A stretch of DNA of 64,000 bases from Yersinia mollaretii ATCC 43969 (GTDB taxonomy: Bacteria > Pseudomonadota > Gammaproteobacteria > Enterobacterales > Enterobacteriaceae). Positions within the stretch are counted from its first letter, which is position 1; every line of letters starts with the position of its first letter. Made by a program: the position numbers and the translations under genes. A model generated the notes under the pieces. The model saw only the letters and a program-made list of their open reading frames with translations. It was not told the DNA's origin and searched no databases. Location of the stretch: contig NZ_CP054043.1 in the NCBI RefSeq assembly GCF_013282725.1, positions 310,001 to 374,000 on the forward strand, read 5' to 3'. Shown here one piece after another: positions 35,301-42,965 of the stretch.

Positions 35301-37446
35301 TTAATATCGAATTATTATTGATGATATTCGCAGCGGCTCCAGCAAAGGTGACCGCACCATTAATGGTGCCGTTGTTGGTCAATGTCTTCGCTGTTGTACC
35401 AGTAAAACTGATCGCCGTCGCACCTGTCGCGTTGATCAGGCTGTTGGTACCTATGGTGGTTGTGGTCGGAGTGCCATCAGCCACTTGCAACCCGATGCCC
35501 GCACTATTGGTCACATTGATGTCCAAATAGGCATTACTGAGATCGACCCCACCAACAGAAGTGACGCCGATGCCCGCACCTGTCACATTAATAATGTTAT
35601 TGCCATTGACACTGTTGGCAAACGTCAGACCCGCCAAGCTATTGAGGGCCGTGCCCGCTACCGTGTTGAAAGTGACATGGTTTAACAGCAGATTGACGCC
35701 CACATTTTTGGTGAAAGCCGCCCCAGTGCCATTGAGATTCAGAATCACATCAGCCAATGTATGATTGCCACTGGTCCCCGCAAAGGTTAATCCGCTTGCA
35801 GCACCCGTGGTGGCGATCGTCCCGCCCACCAAGTCCAACACCGCATTAGACAAAACGTTAATACCGGTTCCGCCAGAGGCATTAATCGTGCCGCCAGTAT
35901 TATTAACACTGATGGTTTTCGCTGGCGTCGAGGAGACCGAGATACCCGCCGATGTGCTGTTAATAGTGCCCGCATTGGTGATATTTACCGTCCCAGCACC
36001 AGAACTGGCGACACTGATCCCGGTCGCTTTTCTGATTGTCCCCTGCGCCTCATTGCGCACGACCACATCGCCTGTTGAGCCACTGACATTAATCCCTGTA
36101 CCTGCGGTGGTATCTAGCGAGCCATCAGAGATAGTTGCCGCTGAACGGATGTAAATTCCCCCCGTCCCTGTGGTTTTGCTGGCATTAATCCCATCATTGG
36201 CCGCTCCAGCGGCAACAACCAGATTTGAACCTGCGGCCAAGTTATATACCACATCGTTATTCGAGGCCGGGCCATTGTAAATATAGGAAGTTGAAGTGGT
36301 ACTGGAGGCATTGCTGATAACATCGCCCGCCAAATTATTCATGTTAATCACAGCGCCAGCGCCAAATAAGCCGGTAGCCGTATCATATGAACCTATCTGT
36401 ACGCCATAGTTAGCAAGCCCCAACGGATTCTGTCCATCGATGGTCAGGCTTAATTTGGCACCATCATCAATCATAAAGTTATACGAGGCCACATCCACGC
36501 CAACAATACCAAGACCATTCGTCAACCGCGTACCGATAATATTAACATCGGCACCACTGGCAAAATGGAGCACGCTATTCGCTGCTGTATCATTACTCCA
36601 GAATACCGCCGGATAATTAGGGTTGTAGATCCCCGTTAAGTTGAAAGTGCCAGTAAAGGAAATATTGCTCGCTAATACCGCTTGTCGATAAGTCCCGAAA
36701 TTCAAGGTGATAGGTTGGGTAATATTGCCAAATATCACTTTACCAATACTATTGGGTGTGGCCGCAGCGCTATCAAATCCCATCGCAACCAATTTGCCAT
36801 TGGGCACTGAGTTGATGTTATCCAACGTCACGTCTAATCGAGTCGTGGGGTCTTGTACATACACTAGTCGGGAAACGATGCCGCTGGTGATCGCCAGTGT
36901 TGAGCTAATATCATTAAAGTTGGTGAGCAAGAATGTGGCATTCTGCTGACTCCAAGCCGCATTGTTGGTGGTTCCCGCCAACATGTTAAAAGCAAAATTC
37001 GCAAACTTTAAGTCATATCCGCCCCCATCAATCACCAGATTCTGCCGAGCATTGGTGGCTTGGTTGACGGTGATCCCCCCGGCATAAACGGTTGAAAGAT
37101 CGATGTTTGCGGTTAATAGAATCGTGGTTGCGGTACTTCCCGCTCCTGCACCACTTAATGCAGTGGCTAAACCTGCTGCGGTTGATACCGTCACACAGCT
37201 CCCCGCCATCGCAGCACAATCAGCAACACTGATCGCAAAAGCGGGTTGAACACCGAATACTCCCATCAAAGCGGCCGCTAAAAGGCTGATTCTGACAGGG
37301 AGCAATGAACTGGAGAGATCAGAGGAAGATTGAGAGTGGGAAATCCGGCGGGTTGTTTTTGATTTTAGTTTTCCTTTGGCAAATTCACCGACTGCAACCC
37401 ATATATTTAACGACACATTCCAAATAACTTTAAAAATTTCATTCAT
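26392..37446 (-). CDS. Giant repeat-rich autotransporter adhesin (YapH-like, about 3684 residues)
   Basis: ATG 37446 (AAGGA six bases upstream) starts an extended signal peptide region (MNEIFKVIWN...WVAVGEFAKGK) and a hydrophobic core ending AFA at residue 71. The passenger is a Gly/Ser/Thr/Asn-rich beta-helix with hundreds of short GGTL, GSG and LSG turns. Near-identical blocks of about 1 kb recur at 29316-30345, 31141-32170 and 32960-33860; two copies belong to larger units of about 1.75 kb. An autotransporter beta-barrel occupies the last roughly 280 residues, ending GVKYNF. The role is surface display for adhesion or aggregation (type V secretion). Size and layout resemble Y. pestis YapH. 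An AT-rich leader region of 750 bases lies upstream. No frameshift was found. Confidence 0.93.
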   Translation of the reverse strand: MNEIFKVIWNVSLNIWVAVGEFAKGKLKSKTTRRISHSQSSSDLSSSLLPVRISLLAAALMGVFGVQPAFAISVADCAAMAGSCVTVSTAAGLATALSGAGAGSTATTILLTANIDLSTVYAGGITVNQATNARQNLVIDGGGYDLKFANFAFNMLAGTTNNAAWSQQNATFLLTNFNDISSTLAITSGIVSRLVYVQDPTTRLDVTLDNINSVPNGKLVAMGFDSAAATPNSIGKVIFGNITQPITLNFGTYRQAVLASNISFTGTFNLTGIYNPNYPAVFWSNDTAANSVLHFASGADVNIIGTRLTNGLGIVGVDVASYNFMIDDGAKLSLTIDGQNPLGLANYGVQIGSYDTATGLFGAGAVINMNNLAGDVISNASSTTSTSYIYNGPASNNDVVYNLAAGSNLVVAAGAANDGINASKTTGTGGIYIRSAATISDGSLDTTAGTGINVSGSTGDVVVRNEAQGTIRKATGISVASSGAGTVNITNAGTINSTSAGISVSSTPAKTISVNNTGGTINASGGTGINVLSNAVLDLVGGTIATTGAASGLTFAGTSGNHTLADVILNLNGTGAAFTKNVGVNLLLNHVTFNTVAGTALNSLAGLTFANSVNGNNIINVTGAGIGVTSVGGVDLSNAYLDINVTNSAGIGLQVADGTPTTTTIGTNSLINATGATAISFTGTTAKTLTNNGTINGAVTFAGAAANIINNNSILNGTLTTGSGNDSLVLGSGSESNGTINLGDGSNNVTIENGAQVSTINTGAGDDNFTINGMTAGSTYLGSLNAGSGNNTLNFNNSYDALRATDSLQGFANINLTSSQIGLSSKDNVGSGTINIDSSSDLLFGSTFNGTLNASLGHVAAGDGLATVEDGANVILSQASAFAGDWQINQNGTLTASNSDQLGTSNLALDGTLNLNGMTTFNNSLMGTGLLNIDTANNVFNFGVDTGTAFAGTVDLKNSFFTLYGNNADVLRNASLVASAGSGVGVVDSSSAVGHLILNGGGVGFEDGSLLTVGTLAVTSASDIRVDTAITTGGNLLDQDDGSSAKLIDSTNTLSDAQLAQLTLLKIMGESLGADTEVDVVQGGNTVAQAIYDFALSGAGSGLSLTSILTQLALISGQSLTLTSAGAANSDNTLLAQLMGAGNLIIGADNSAMTLSNATSDYTGSTSVNGGTLNLGSDNALGATSALNTLAATETHLNGHSQTVGALTNAGIVNLGGGTLTLTNGGTSTATGGLTGAGNLNINGGDLEVTAANSGLSGQTLIASGASATLSGAGTLGSSAINVLGDLNLAGANSAFSNVLSGSGDINTTAAVTLTGTNSFSGAHNIGTDGALTITQASNLGASTATVNLDSATSHLVLNGLSGAIANALSGVANSTVDINNGANVSLTGDNSSFSGQYALADSSKLTVASTTNLGAAATIALAGAQDILALSGFSGTFANTVTGDGVLQVTDSSDVTLTNTNGVGSDVTVDITNATLNLDAIALFANALTGSGLLNIDAATNTFNFASTTGTAFAGTVDMKNSIFTLNSMNSGALSNASLIASAGTAVLVDSSNQTVGNFILNGGTAAFGTGSLITTGTFGVTSNSSIRVDPTLTTGGNLLDQNSGVTVQLIDSSNTLTAEQLAQLTLLDINGDSLGSGASKDIVQGGNTVALALYNYALSGVGGGLNLTTMLTQLELLLGQSLTLTSDGALNPDSTLLAQLTGVGNLIIGADNSELTLSNATNDYTGSTSVNGGTLNLGSNNALGATSALTTAATTQTNLNGHSQTVGALTNAGTVTLGSGGSLTSTGAMTNSNILNLAGGTLTLNAGGTSTATGGLTGSGSLNINGGALEITGANSGLSGQTLIASGASATLSGAGTLGSSAINVLGDLNLAGANSAFSNVLSGSGDINTTAAVTLTGTNSFSGAHNIGTDGALTITQASNLGASTATVNLNDASSALVLSGLSGAIANALSGVANSTVDINNGANVSLTGDNSGFSGQYALADSSKLTVASTNNLGAAATIALAGAQDILALSGFSGTFANTVTGSGVLQVTDSSDVTLTSTNGVGSDVTVDITNATLNLADIALFDHALTGSGTLNVAKNDASTAFDFGSSVGGAFSGIVNLSNSTFALSADNSAALASATLKLSANNVTTVGTDDRTLHNVDLSGGTLIFDGAAPQSEASGVLTVDDLALNSGTISVTGTDSWTNQNPVTAPNLSILDQDRGDIMLELINASSVSGNANDLDLMINGTSVTSGSQGVISSILQGGTAVANATHNYGLTSSNGSGGNGLYVNYSLSALELLTDSTDALLLATDSSTTSNKVLNALVSGVGGLQVDATNGALTLANGNNSYQGATTVNAGELILGADGAFGATSLLDVASGATANINGHSQTVGALTNAGTVTLGSGGALTSTGAMTNSNILNLAGGTLTLNAGGTSTATGGLTGAGNLNINGGDLAITGANSGLSGQTLIASGASATLSGAGTLGSSAINVLGDLNLAGANSAFSNVLSGSGDINTSAAVTLTGTNSFSGAHHIGAAGALTVTQASNLGASTATVNLDTATSHLVLNGLSGTIANVLSGVANSTVDINNGANVSLTGDNSGFSGQYALADSSKLTVASTNNLGAAATIALAGAQDILALSGFNGTFANTVTGSGVLQVTDSSNATLTSTNGVGSDVTVDITNATLNLDDIALFDHALTGSGTLNVAKNDASTAFDFGSSVGGAFSGTVNLQNSTFNIGGLNTSALTNSTLKLSSGSLASVADGVQNIGGLALNGGTLLLNNLVDNSGVISSLGTLAANSIDTTGGGNVRVNLPANVTPDLGGLSVMQLDEGEIIVTLATGAATGTGHELTLSDELGDPLSATVYQSISNPGALSPAALGSFNYGLTTGTAFDGLYVNYGLNAVELQATGNDALILTATLANNGLQSNDLSAQVTGSGDLAFVSANDGSIASLSNSTNSYTGATWVRSGNVRLEADSALGQTSQLAMSTATRVDLNGTQQTVGQLLTEIGSTLDFNSGKLTVTNGGQVDGALTGSGELDLTSGLLSITESNSGFTGSTDIASGATAHLYQVQGLGSGAINNNGLLNLDSSSGALLNALAGSGNVQLTNSANVQLAADNSGYSGLFTTDAGTVLTANSAANLGSSSVANSGELILDTASLWDFTNSISGSGTLVKRGSGTVKIDSGTVSASLTTIENGLLQLGSSPAISTLTVNESPLARSLVATLASNAVNLVSDVLITSTGSLGGYGQVTGNVENRGNLIMPNALTGGAFGTFTIDGNYTGDNGTVVFNTVLAGDSSITDRLLITGNTAGQSFVTVNNIGGNGARTAEGIKIIDVGGDSAGQFTLNGRAVAGAYEYFLYQGGVSSPADGDWYLRTQADERRPEPASYTANLAAANTLFVSSLADRSGETLYTDVFTGEVKSTSLWLRNQGSHNRSRDDSGELKTQDNRYVMQLGGDVAQWSRNNQDLWRVGVMAGYGNSSSSTVAQGTGYRSTGSVDGYSVGMYGTWFEQGQEQTGAYVDSWLQYSWFNNQVSGEGLETEKYDSKGFTASVEGGYAFKVGQSANQNYFIQPKAQVVWMGVKADSHTETNGTVVTGEGNNNIQMRLGVKAFISPIPTAEKAKVPAFKPYVEANWIHNTKDFGTTLDGMTVKQAGAANVAELKVGVEGQVNTKLSLWGNVGQQVGNNGYSDSSITLGVKYNF
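29316..30345 (-). repeat. Autotransporter internal repeat, copy A
   Basis: About 1.03 kb inside the passenger (residues about 2368-2711), nearly identical to copy B. The encoded block runs from a GALTNAGTV start to an FDFGSSVGGAFSG end and includes VANSTVDINNGANVSLTGDN and SGQTLIASGASATLSGAGTL. Confidence 0.85.
31141..32170 (-). repeat. Autotransporter internal repeat, copy B
   Basis: The same block as copy A, displaced by about 1826 bases (residues about 1760-2102). With its right flank to about 32880 it belongs to a larger unit also seen at copy C. Confidence 0.85.
32960..33860 (-). repeat. Autotransporter internal repeat, copy C
   Basis: The same block, shorter by an internal deletion (it lacks the TSTGAMTNSNILNLAGG stretch) and with a different end. 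Its right flank to about 34650 parallels the flank of copy B (QGGNTVA..., NLIIGADNS...), so B and C are tandem units of about 1.75 kb with more divergence. Confidence 0.8.
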
Positions 37447-38196
37447 ATAGATCCTTAACAAATAATTTTTGTCAAAAAATAGTGGGAAAACCGCATGCTT
37501 TTATCCCTACAACAAAAATAAATTTGTCATATAAGGATTTAATAAATAAGCGATTCTCTTAACTCAACAAGGGCGTAATAAGCAAGCGACAAGCCGCTCA
37601 GATAATAAAATCATGTTTTATTATCTGATTTTTATGAAATAGGAAGACAAAAGTCACCCGCCGCAAATTTTAATAACACGGAACTATTTATACGGTTAAT
37701 TAGATATTAGGACAATATCCAGCCAGTGAGGAAATATTTTGTCATAAGTCAATTAATAGACGTTTAACTCTAGATAAAAGAACAAAAACAGAATTAAACT
37801 CCAACTTAAGTTAGATCGTAAACTTTAAAACCAAATACGTGTAATTTTATAGTTATAAGTTTTTATTATCGTTTTTATAAAAAAAGAATATTCGCAAAAT
37901 AAGTAGGAATTTTCGTACCAAACGTTCAATTTCATTCCTACAAAACATTCAGAAAATAACTCAATCAGACAAATTAATTGAAAAATTAAGAGTAGAGATT
38001 AGCACAAATAAAAAAGAATGGTTTATATATCCATACGTTGTAAATAATAGAATTAAGCGGGGGGTGATAACTCGAAGAAATAACATCAGTTATATTTATT
38101 AAATAATCATCACTGGGTAGAGTGCCCCGGTGGCATACCAAACTTGATGGCACTCGGAGCAGTATTAAATTTTGTGATCATCAATTGTGATGAGAT
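37447..38196. other. AT-rich leader and intergenic region upstream of the autotransporter
   Basis: This 750-base gap between cueP and the autotransporter is strongly AT-rich and should hold the adhesin promoter and silencing sites. A hairpin GAGTGCC/GGCACTC at 38120-38155 lies just beyond cueP. No ORF with a ribosome site, RNA gene or repeat was recognised. Confidence 0.5.
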
Positions 38197-38769
38197 CTAC
38201 TTTTTCAACTGTAATGTGGTCATACAGGTTTGACTCTCAGTATGGGTGGCAAAAGGTGATACCGCCTTAAGCCCCTGATAGCTCACTTCAATGGTCCCTT
38301 CGGTATTACGCGGTAGCCACACACCAATAAAGCCATTTTGATAGCTGGTGAGCTTATCTTGTAGGATCACTTTTCCCGCATTATCGGTAATCTTCACATC
38401 AAATGCTGTCTCCGCCATTTCACCACGGCAACCCGATAAACTGTGATTAAAGCAAGGGTGAGTTTGATTCACGAAAGGCGCAAATGAGAGATAAAATTTA
38501 TCACCCAGCGGGAAAGTGAATTGCTGTTGCCCATCCGATAATTTGAGTTCTGTGCCGGTTATTGATGCCGAATAGGGCAAAGGCCGTGCTTGTTTCGACT
38601 GATCAATCGCCTCAACCATCTGCTCAGGGGTTTTCCCCGCTAACCCCTGTTGAGCCAGAAATTCATTTTGTGTGGTAGAGGTAGATTGCGCTAAAGCAAA
38701 ATGACTGAAGGTGACAGCGGCTAAAGCCACAATGGCGAGTCGGGCTGCGGAAGCGAAGGTCTTATTCAT
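38197..38769 (-). CDS. cueP: Periplasmic copper-binding protein CueP
   Basis: A 190-residue exported protein from ATG 38769 (AAGGA eight bases upstream; a longer start at 38814 is unlikely because the signal peptide begins at MNKTF). The signal peptide ends near FALAQ. The conserved CueP cysteines are visible in HPCFNHSLSGCRGEM and QTCMTTLQL, and the GEMAETAFDVKITD and NGFIGVWLPRNTEG blocks are characteristic. CueP buffers copper in the periplasm and delivers it to superoxide dismutase in Salmonella, where CueR controls it. A MerR-type promoter with 19-base spacing lies at 38818-38848, fitting the same control here. Confidence 0.88.
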   Translation of the reverse strand: MNKTFASAARLAIVALAAVTFSHFALAQSTSTTQNEFLAQQGLAGKTPEQMVEAIDQSKQARPLPYSASITGTELKLSDGQQQFTFPLGDKFYLSFAPFVNQTHPCFNHSLSGCRGEMAETAFDVKITDNAGKVILQDKLTSYQNGFIGVWLPRNTEGTIEVSYQGLKAVSPFATHTESQTCMTTLQLKK

Positions 38770-38817
38770 TGTGAGGGTCCTTTCGATAAAAGTCATAACA
38801 TCAATATAAGTCACAAC

Positions 38818-38848
38818 AATCTAAGCCCTCCCCTTGGGGGAGGGTCAA
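38818..38848 (-). promoter_or_regulatory. CueR/MerR-family promoter of cueP
   Basis: On the minus strand TTGACC (-35) and TAGATT (-10) are separated by 19 bases, the abnormally long spacing of MerR-activated promoters. The spacer is a near-perfect dyad, CCCTCCCC-caa-GGGGAGGG. It lies about 49 bases (the -10) before the cueP ATG. Confidence 0.75.
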
Positions 38849-38941
38849 AGATAGATTTGAATAGAAAGGTAAGTGATTGTATAGAAATGGTTTTTATTGA
38901 TTTAAATCAAATTTACACTGTGATGTTCCGCACAGTGCTGA

Positions 38942-40444
38942 TTAATTAATATCGGGATGTTGAGCAATCAGATTTTTGCGCTTCTTCTCCAGTTCCGCTA
39001 TTTGCTGATCAATATCGTCAATATTCTGTTCGATATTGTCATGGTGCTCCTGCAATATCTCTTTCGCTTCTGCCCGATCTGATGCGGCTGGCGTCGCCCC
39101 TTTCAGCGGCATATTCGCCGTCTCCTTCATAAATATTCCCGTCACCAGACCAATAACCGCCACCACCATCAGATAATATGCAGGCATATAGAGATTTTGG
39201 GTGGTTTCAACCAACCATGCTGCTGCCGTGGGGGTCAGGCCAGCCACCAGCACTGAGACATTAAAAGCGATCGCCAAAGCGCTGTAACGAATATGCGTTG
39301 GGAACATGGCCGGTAATGTTGAGGCCATCACGCCGGTAAAGCAGTTAAGTAGAATCGCGATAATCAGCAAACCACAAAATATCAAACCGATAATGCCGCT
39401 ATTAATCAAAATAAAGCTGGGGATCGCGAGAATAAACAGCCCAATGCTGCCGATAATAATAAAAGGTTTACGACCATATTTATCACTCATTAACCCCATC
39501 ACCGGCTGGATAAATAGCATCCCAAGCATAATGGCGATAATGATCAAGACGCCATGATCTTCAGAGTAGTGCAGGCTATGGGAGAGATAGCTCGGCATGT
39601 AGGTCAATAACATGTAATACGTAACATTGGTTGCCATCACAATGCCGACACAGATGGTCAGATTCTTCCATTGCTTGGTGAGAATCTCGCGGAAAGAGAC
39701 TTTCGGTGGTTCGGCAATGCTGTTGCGCGAGTCGCTATCAATCTTCTCCACATGCTGTTGGAAGGTCGGCGTCTCTTCAAGTGCGTGGCGCAGATAGATG
39801 CCAATCAGCCCTAAGGGTGCGGCGATGAAGAAGGGTATCCGCCATCCCCACTCGAGAAACTGGGCCTCCCCCACAATGCTGGAGATCAGCAACACCACCC
39901 CAGCCCCTAAGACGAAACCAGCAATCGAGCCAAAATCGAGCCAACTGCCGAGGAAACCGCGTTTTCTGTCTGGCGAATACTCCGCAACAAAAATCGCCGC
40001 TCCAGTATATTCGCCCCCGACAGAGAACCCCTGCGCCAGTTTTGCCAATAACAGCAGTATCGGTGCCCAGATGCCGATCGAAGCATAGGAGGGAATCAAA
40101 CCAATACAGAAGGTGCTGACCGACATAATAATGATGGTGACGGACAGCACTTTTTGCCGCCCATATTTATCGCCCAAGGCACCAAAAAATAGGCCACCAA
40201 GGGGGCGGACCAAGAAAGGCACCGAAAAAGTGGCCAGCGCGGCGATCATCTGGATACCGGGGTCAGCGCCGGGGAAAAAGACCTGACCGAGTGCGAAGGC
40301 GACGAAACCATACACCCCAAAGTCAAACCACTCCATGGCGTTACCCAACGCCGCAGCCGTGATCGCTTTCTTCAATTTGGTGTCATCAATGATGGTAATA
40401 TCATTGATCTGCATAGGTTTAATGCTCTTTTTTCTGAGTCCCAT
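38942..40444 (-). CDS. proP: Osmosensing proline/glycine betaine:proton symporter ProP
   Basis: A 500-residue MFS transporter very close to E. coli ProP. The N-terminus reads INDITIIDDTKLKKAITAAA and the first helix region GNAMEWFDFGVYGF. Twelve helices follow, with landmarks GDKYGRQKVL (loop 2-3), GGEYTGAAIFVAEYSPDRKRG and YYMLLTYMPSYLSHSLHYSEDHGV. The C-terminal tail (residues about 455-500) is a Glu/Lys-rich heptad coiled coil (DNIEQNIDDIDQQIAELEKK), the osmosensory tail that tunes activation. It imports compatible solutes under hyperosmotic stress. It is transcribed toward cueP with an independent promoter. No oddity was noticed. Confidence 0.95.
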   Translation of the reverse strand: MGLRKKSIKPMQINDITIIDDTKLKKAITAAALGNAMEWFDFGVYGFVAFALGQVFFPGADPGIQMIAALATFSVPFLVRPLGGLFFGALGDKYGRQKVLSVTIIIMSVSTFCIGLIPSYASIGIWAPILLLLAKLAQGFSVGGEYTGAAIFVAEYSPDRKRGFLGSWLDFGSIAGFVLGAGVVLLISSIVGEAQFLEWGWRIPFFIAAPLGLIGIYLRHALEETPTFQQHVEKIDSDSRNSIAEPPKVSFREILTKQWKNLTICVGIVMATNVTYYMLLTYMPSYLSHSLHYSEDHGVLIIIAIMLGMLFIQPVMGLMSDKYGRKPFIIIGSIGLFILAIPSFILINSGIIGLIFCGLLIIAILLNCFTGVMASTLPAMFPTHIRYSALAIAFNVSVLVAGLTPTAAAWLVETTQNLYMPAYYLMVVAVIGLVTGIFMKETANMPLKGATPAASDRAEAKEILQEHHDNIEQNIDDIDQQIAELEKKRKNLIAQHPDIN

Positions 40445-40718
40445 TTTTCTTCCTTATTTACCCTGTAGTGCCACGATGTAAAGCCAACCCCACTCATGAG
40501 GGGAAATACCCGTTAGGGTTAAAAACTTTATAGGAGGTTTATAAGAATAGTTGTAAAAGAGGGAGATGTGTAGGATAAATCGCCCCTAAATCATAAGAAT
40601 GGCTAATTGAACAAAATCCAATTAGCCACGGATAAGGCGGAAATTAGGGGGTTGAGGTAGAGGTTTACCCGTGATTTCAGTAAAATTTATTGTCGATCAT
40701 CCTGATTGCTGCCACCCC

Positions 40719-41507
40719 TCAGAGCAGAGGGCTAACACGCCCCTGCAAGGCGGGATTATCACTCTCATCTTTGAGCTGCACACCGGATAGACGCCGCTGA
40801 AAAGCCTGCTCTAACAGCCATGCTAACTTAAAGGCCGCCTGCGGATAATCCAATCCCTCGGGGCGGATATTAGAGATACAGTTGCGCTCGGATTCCAGCC
40901 GCCGCGTGTTCGGCCCCCACGTCATGTAGATTCCCAGACTGTCCGGTGATGAGAGTCCCGGCCTTTCACCAATCAACATCACCACAGCTTTGGCTTGCAG
41001 ACATTCACCCGCATCATCCCCCAATGCCACCCGCGATTGATGCGCCAAGACAATCGGCGCCAGCGACAAACCGAGGGTGTGCACATAGGGCAACAGCGCC
41101 ACAATCAGCGGGACCGCTTGCCGATGCACCGCCTTCGATGACAATCCGTCGCCAATGACCAACAACAGATCTGCCTGCTTTTCAGGCCAGCTCGACAACT
41201 GATCATGACTTTGCGACGAGAGTTTTCGCCCCAGATCCGGGCGGCGCAGATAGGTTGAACGATCCGGCGCGGCACTGTTGACGGTAATGGTCCGCAATCC
41301 CAATGCCGCCAACGGGCGGGCAAGATCTTCGCTGATAAAAGGCTGATGCACTGCATCACGGGCCTGCGCATGGGCCAGCCCAAATTTGAGCAATTCAGTG
41401 GTCGGCAGACTGGCACCCGTGCGCCCCAGCGCAATTCGCGCCGCCGTAAACTGCCGCAGCGCTTCCCACGGGTTGTGATGGATCAGGTCTAGCTCGCGGC
41501 GACTCAT
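40719..41507 (-). CDS. eutC: Ethanolamine ammonia-lyase small subunit
   Basis: A 262-residue subunit of the B12-dependent lyase that converts ethanolamine to acetaldehyde and ammonia. ATG 41507 overlaps the eutB stop by one base (TGATGA), so translation is coupled; the longer frame to 41609 lies inside eutB and is rejected. Recognisable blocks are RIALGRTGASLPTTELLKF, the DHAxARDAVHQPF region (AHAQARDAVHQPF) and KQADLLLVIGDGLSSKAV. With EutB it forms the holoenzyme that binds adenosylcobalamin. Confidence 0.93.
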   Translation of the reverse strand: MSRRELDLIHHNPWEALRQFTAARIALGRTGASLPTTELLKFGLAHAQARDAVHQPFISEDLARPLAALGLRTITVNSAAPDRSTYLRRPDLGRKLSSQSHDQLSSWPEKQADLLLVIGDGLSSKAVHRQAVPLIVALLPYVHTLGLSLAPIVLAHQSRVALGDDAGECLQAKAVVMLIGERPGLSSPDSLGIYMTWGPNTRRLESERNCISNIRPEGLDYPQAAFKLAWLLEQAFQRRLSGVQLKDESDNPALQGRVSPLL

Positions 41508-42895
41508 CAGAATACCTCCATATAGGGGAGCTGTTTCAGTAATGGATGGCTCATCGCCGCATCCCGTAGCTGCCCCTGCCCATCCATAATGTGCATTTTC
41601 TCCAGCCACCGACCAAACTCAGGCGCATGTTTCAAGCCGAGCAGTTGGCGGATATAGAGCGCATCATGAAAAGAGGTGCTTTGATAATTAAGCATGATGT
41701 CATCAGCACCCGGAATTCCCATCATGAATGTCAGCCCCGCCGTCCCCAGCAGAGTCAGCAAGGTGTCCATATCATCCTGATCCGCCTCCGCGTGATTGGT
41801 GTAGCAGACATCACAACCCAGCGGCACGCCCAGCAATTTGCCGCAAAAATGGTCCTCCAATCCGGCGCGAATAATCTGCTTGCCGTCGTAGAGATACTCC
41901 GGCCCAATAAACCCCACCACGGTATTGGTGAGCAGCGGCGAAAAGTGGCGAGCAATAGCATAAGCGCGGGCTTCGCAGGTTTGTTGGTCAACACCAAAAT
42001 GAGCATTGCCGGAGAGGCAACTGCCCTGTCCGGTCTCGAAATACATCACATTGTCGCCTACAGTGCCGCGCTTGAGACTCAATGCGGCCTGCTGTGCTTC
42101 TGCCAACAAAGCGAGGTTGATGCCAAATCCGGCATTCGCCGCCTCACTGCCCGCAATGGACTGAAACACCAAATCCACTGGCGCACCGCGCTCAATCAGC
42201 TTAATGGTGTTGGTGACATGGGTGAGCACACAGGATTGCGTGGGGATCTCAAAGCGGCTGATCACATCGTCCAGCATATAGTTCAGTTTCTCCAGCAGTG
42301 GCAGGCTGTCACTGGCCGGATTGATGCCAATCACCGCATCGCCACTGCCATACAGCAAGCCATCAAGCATACTGGCGGCGATGCCCGGTAAACTGTCCGT
42401 CGGGTGGTTGGGCTGTAGCCGCACACTCAAGTGGCCGGGAAGACCAATGGTGTTACGAAATTGGGTGATGACACGGCACTTCTTTGCCACCAGAATCAAA
42501 TCCTGATTGCGCATGATTTTACTCACCGCCGCCGCCATTTCTGGGGTGATGCCCGCACTGACCTGCGCCAGTGTTGCACTGTCGGTGTGTTCACTGAGCA
42601 GCCAGTCACGAAAATCCCCCACGGTGAGATGCGCGATCGGAGCAAAAGCGGGTCTGTCATGGTGATCAATAATCAGCCGCGTCACCTCATCCTGCTCATA
42701 GGGAATCAGCATCTGCTGTAAGAAAGTTTTTAGCGGTAGATCGGCCAGTGCCATGCGGGCCGCCATGCGCTCTTCTGCTGTTTCTGCTGCGACACCCGCC
42801 AGATAATCCCCCGAACGCGCAGGCGAGGCTTTCGCCATCAACTCCCGCAGGTCGCCAAAGTGATAGTTGCGATGACTCAACGTGGTCTGATACAT
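41507..42895 (-). CDS. eutB: Ethanolamine ammonia-lyase large subunit
   Basis: A 462-residue catalytic subunit. Conserved blocks include VAKKCRVITQFRNTIGLPGHLSVRLQPNHP (split: KCRVITQFRNTIGLPG, then RLQPNHPTDS), DAVIGINPASDS, ETGQGSCLSGNAHFGVDQQTCEAR (split: ETGQGS, then ANAHFG-like GNAHFGVDQQ) and GPEYLYDGKQIIRAGLEDHF. Length matches the E. coli enzyme (453). It sits directly downstream of the permease gene (70 bases) and upstream of eutC. Unlike Salmonella's long eut operon, no reactivase (eutA), microcompartment or aldehyde dehydrogenase genes are present in the window, so this is the short nitrogen-scavenging version. Its regulator is not here. Confidence 0.93.
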   Translation of the reverse strand: MYQTTLSHRNYHFGDLRELMAKASPARSGDYLAGVAAETAEERMAARMALADLPLKTFLQQMLIPYEQDEVTRLIIDHHDRPAFAPIAHLTVGDFRDWLLSEHTDSATLAQVSAGITPEMAAAVSKIMRNQDLILVAKKCRVITQFRNTIGLPGHLSVRLQPNHPTDSLPGIAASMLDGLLYGSGDAVIGINPASDSLPLLEKLNYMLDDVISRFEIPTQSCVLTHVTNTIKLIERGAPVDLVFQSIAGSEAANAGFGINLALLAEAQQAALSLKRGTVGDNVMYFETGQGSCLSGNAHFGVDQQTCEARAYAIARHFSPLLTNTVVGFIGPEYLYDGKQIIRAGLEDHFCGKLLGVPLGCDVCYTNHAEADQDDMDTLLTLLGTAGLTFMMGIPGADDIMLNYQSTSFHDALYIRQLLGLKHAPEFGRWLEKMHIMDGQGQLRDAAMSHPLLKQLPYMEVF

Positions 42896-42965
42896 AACGC
42901 GTCCCTTAACTCAGCAGGCAGCCGCAGCCGCCTGAATAATGATGACCTCTACACCACGAGTAAAC

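Noticed and set aside
40721..41609. Longer EutC start at 41609
   Set aside because: It would extend far into eutB with a sequence unlike EutC; the coupled ATG at 41507 fits the family.
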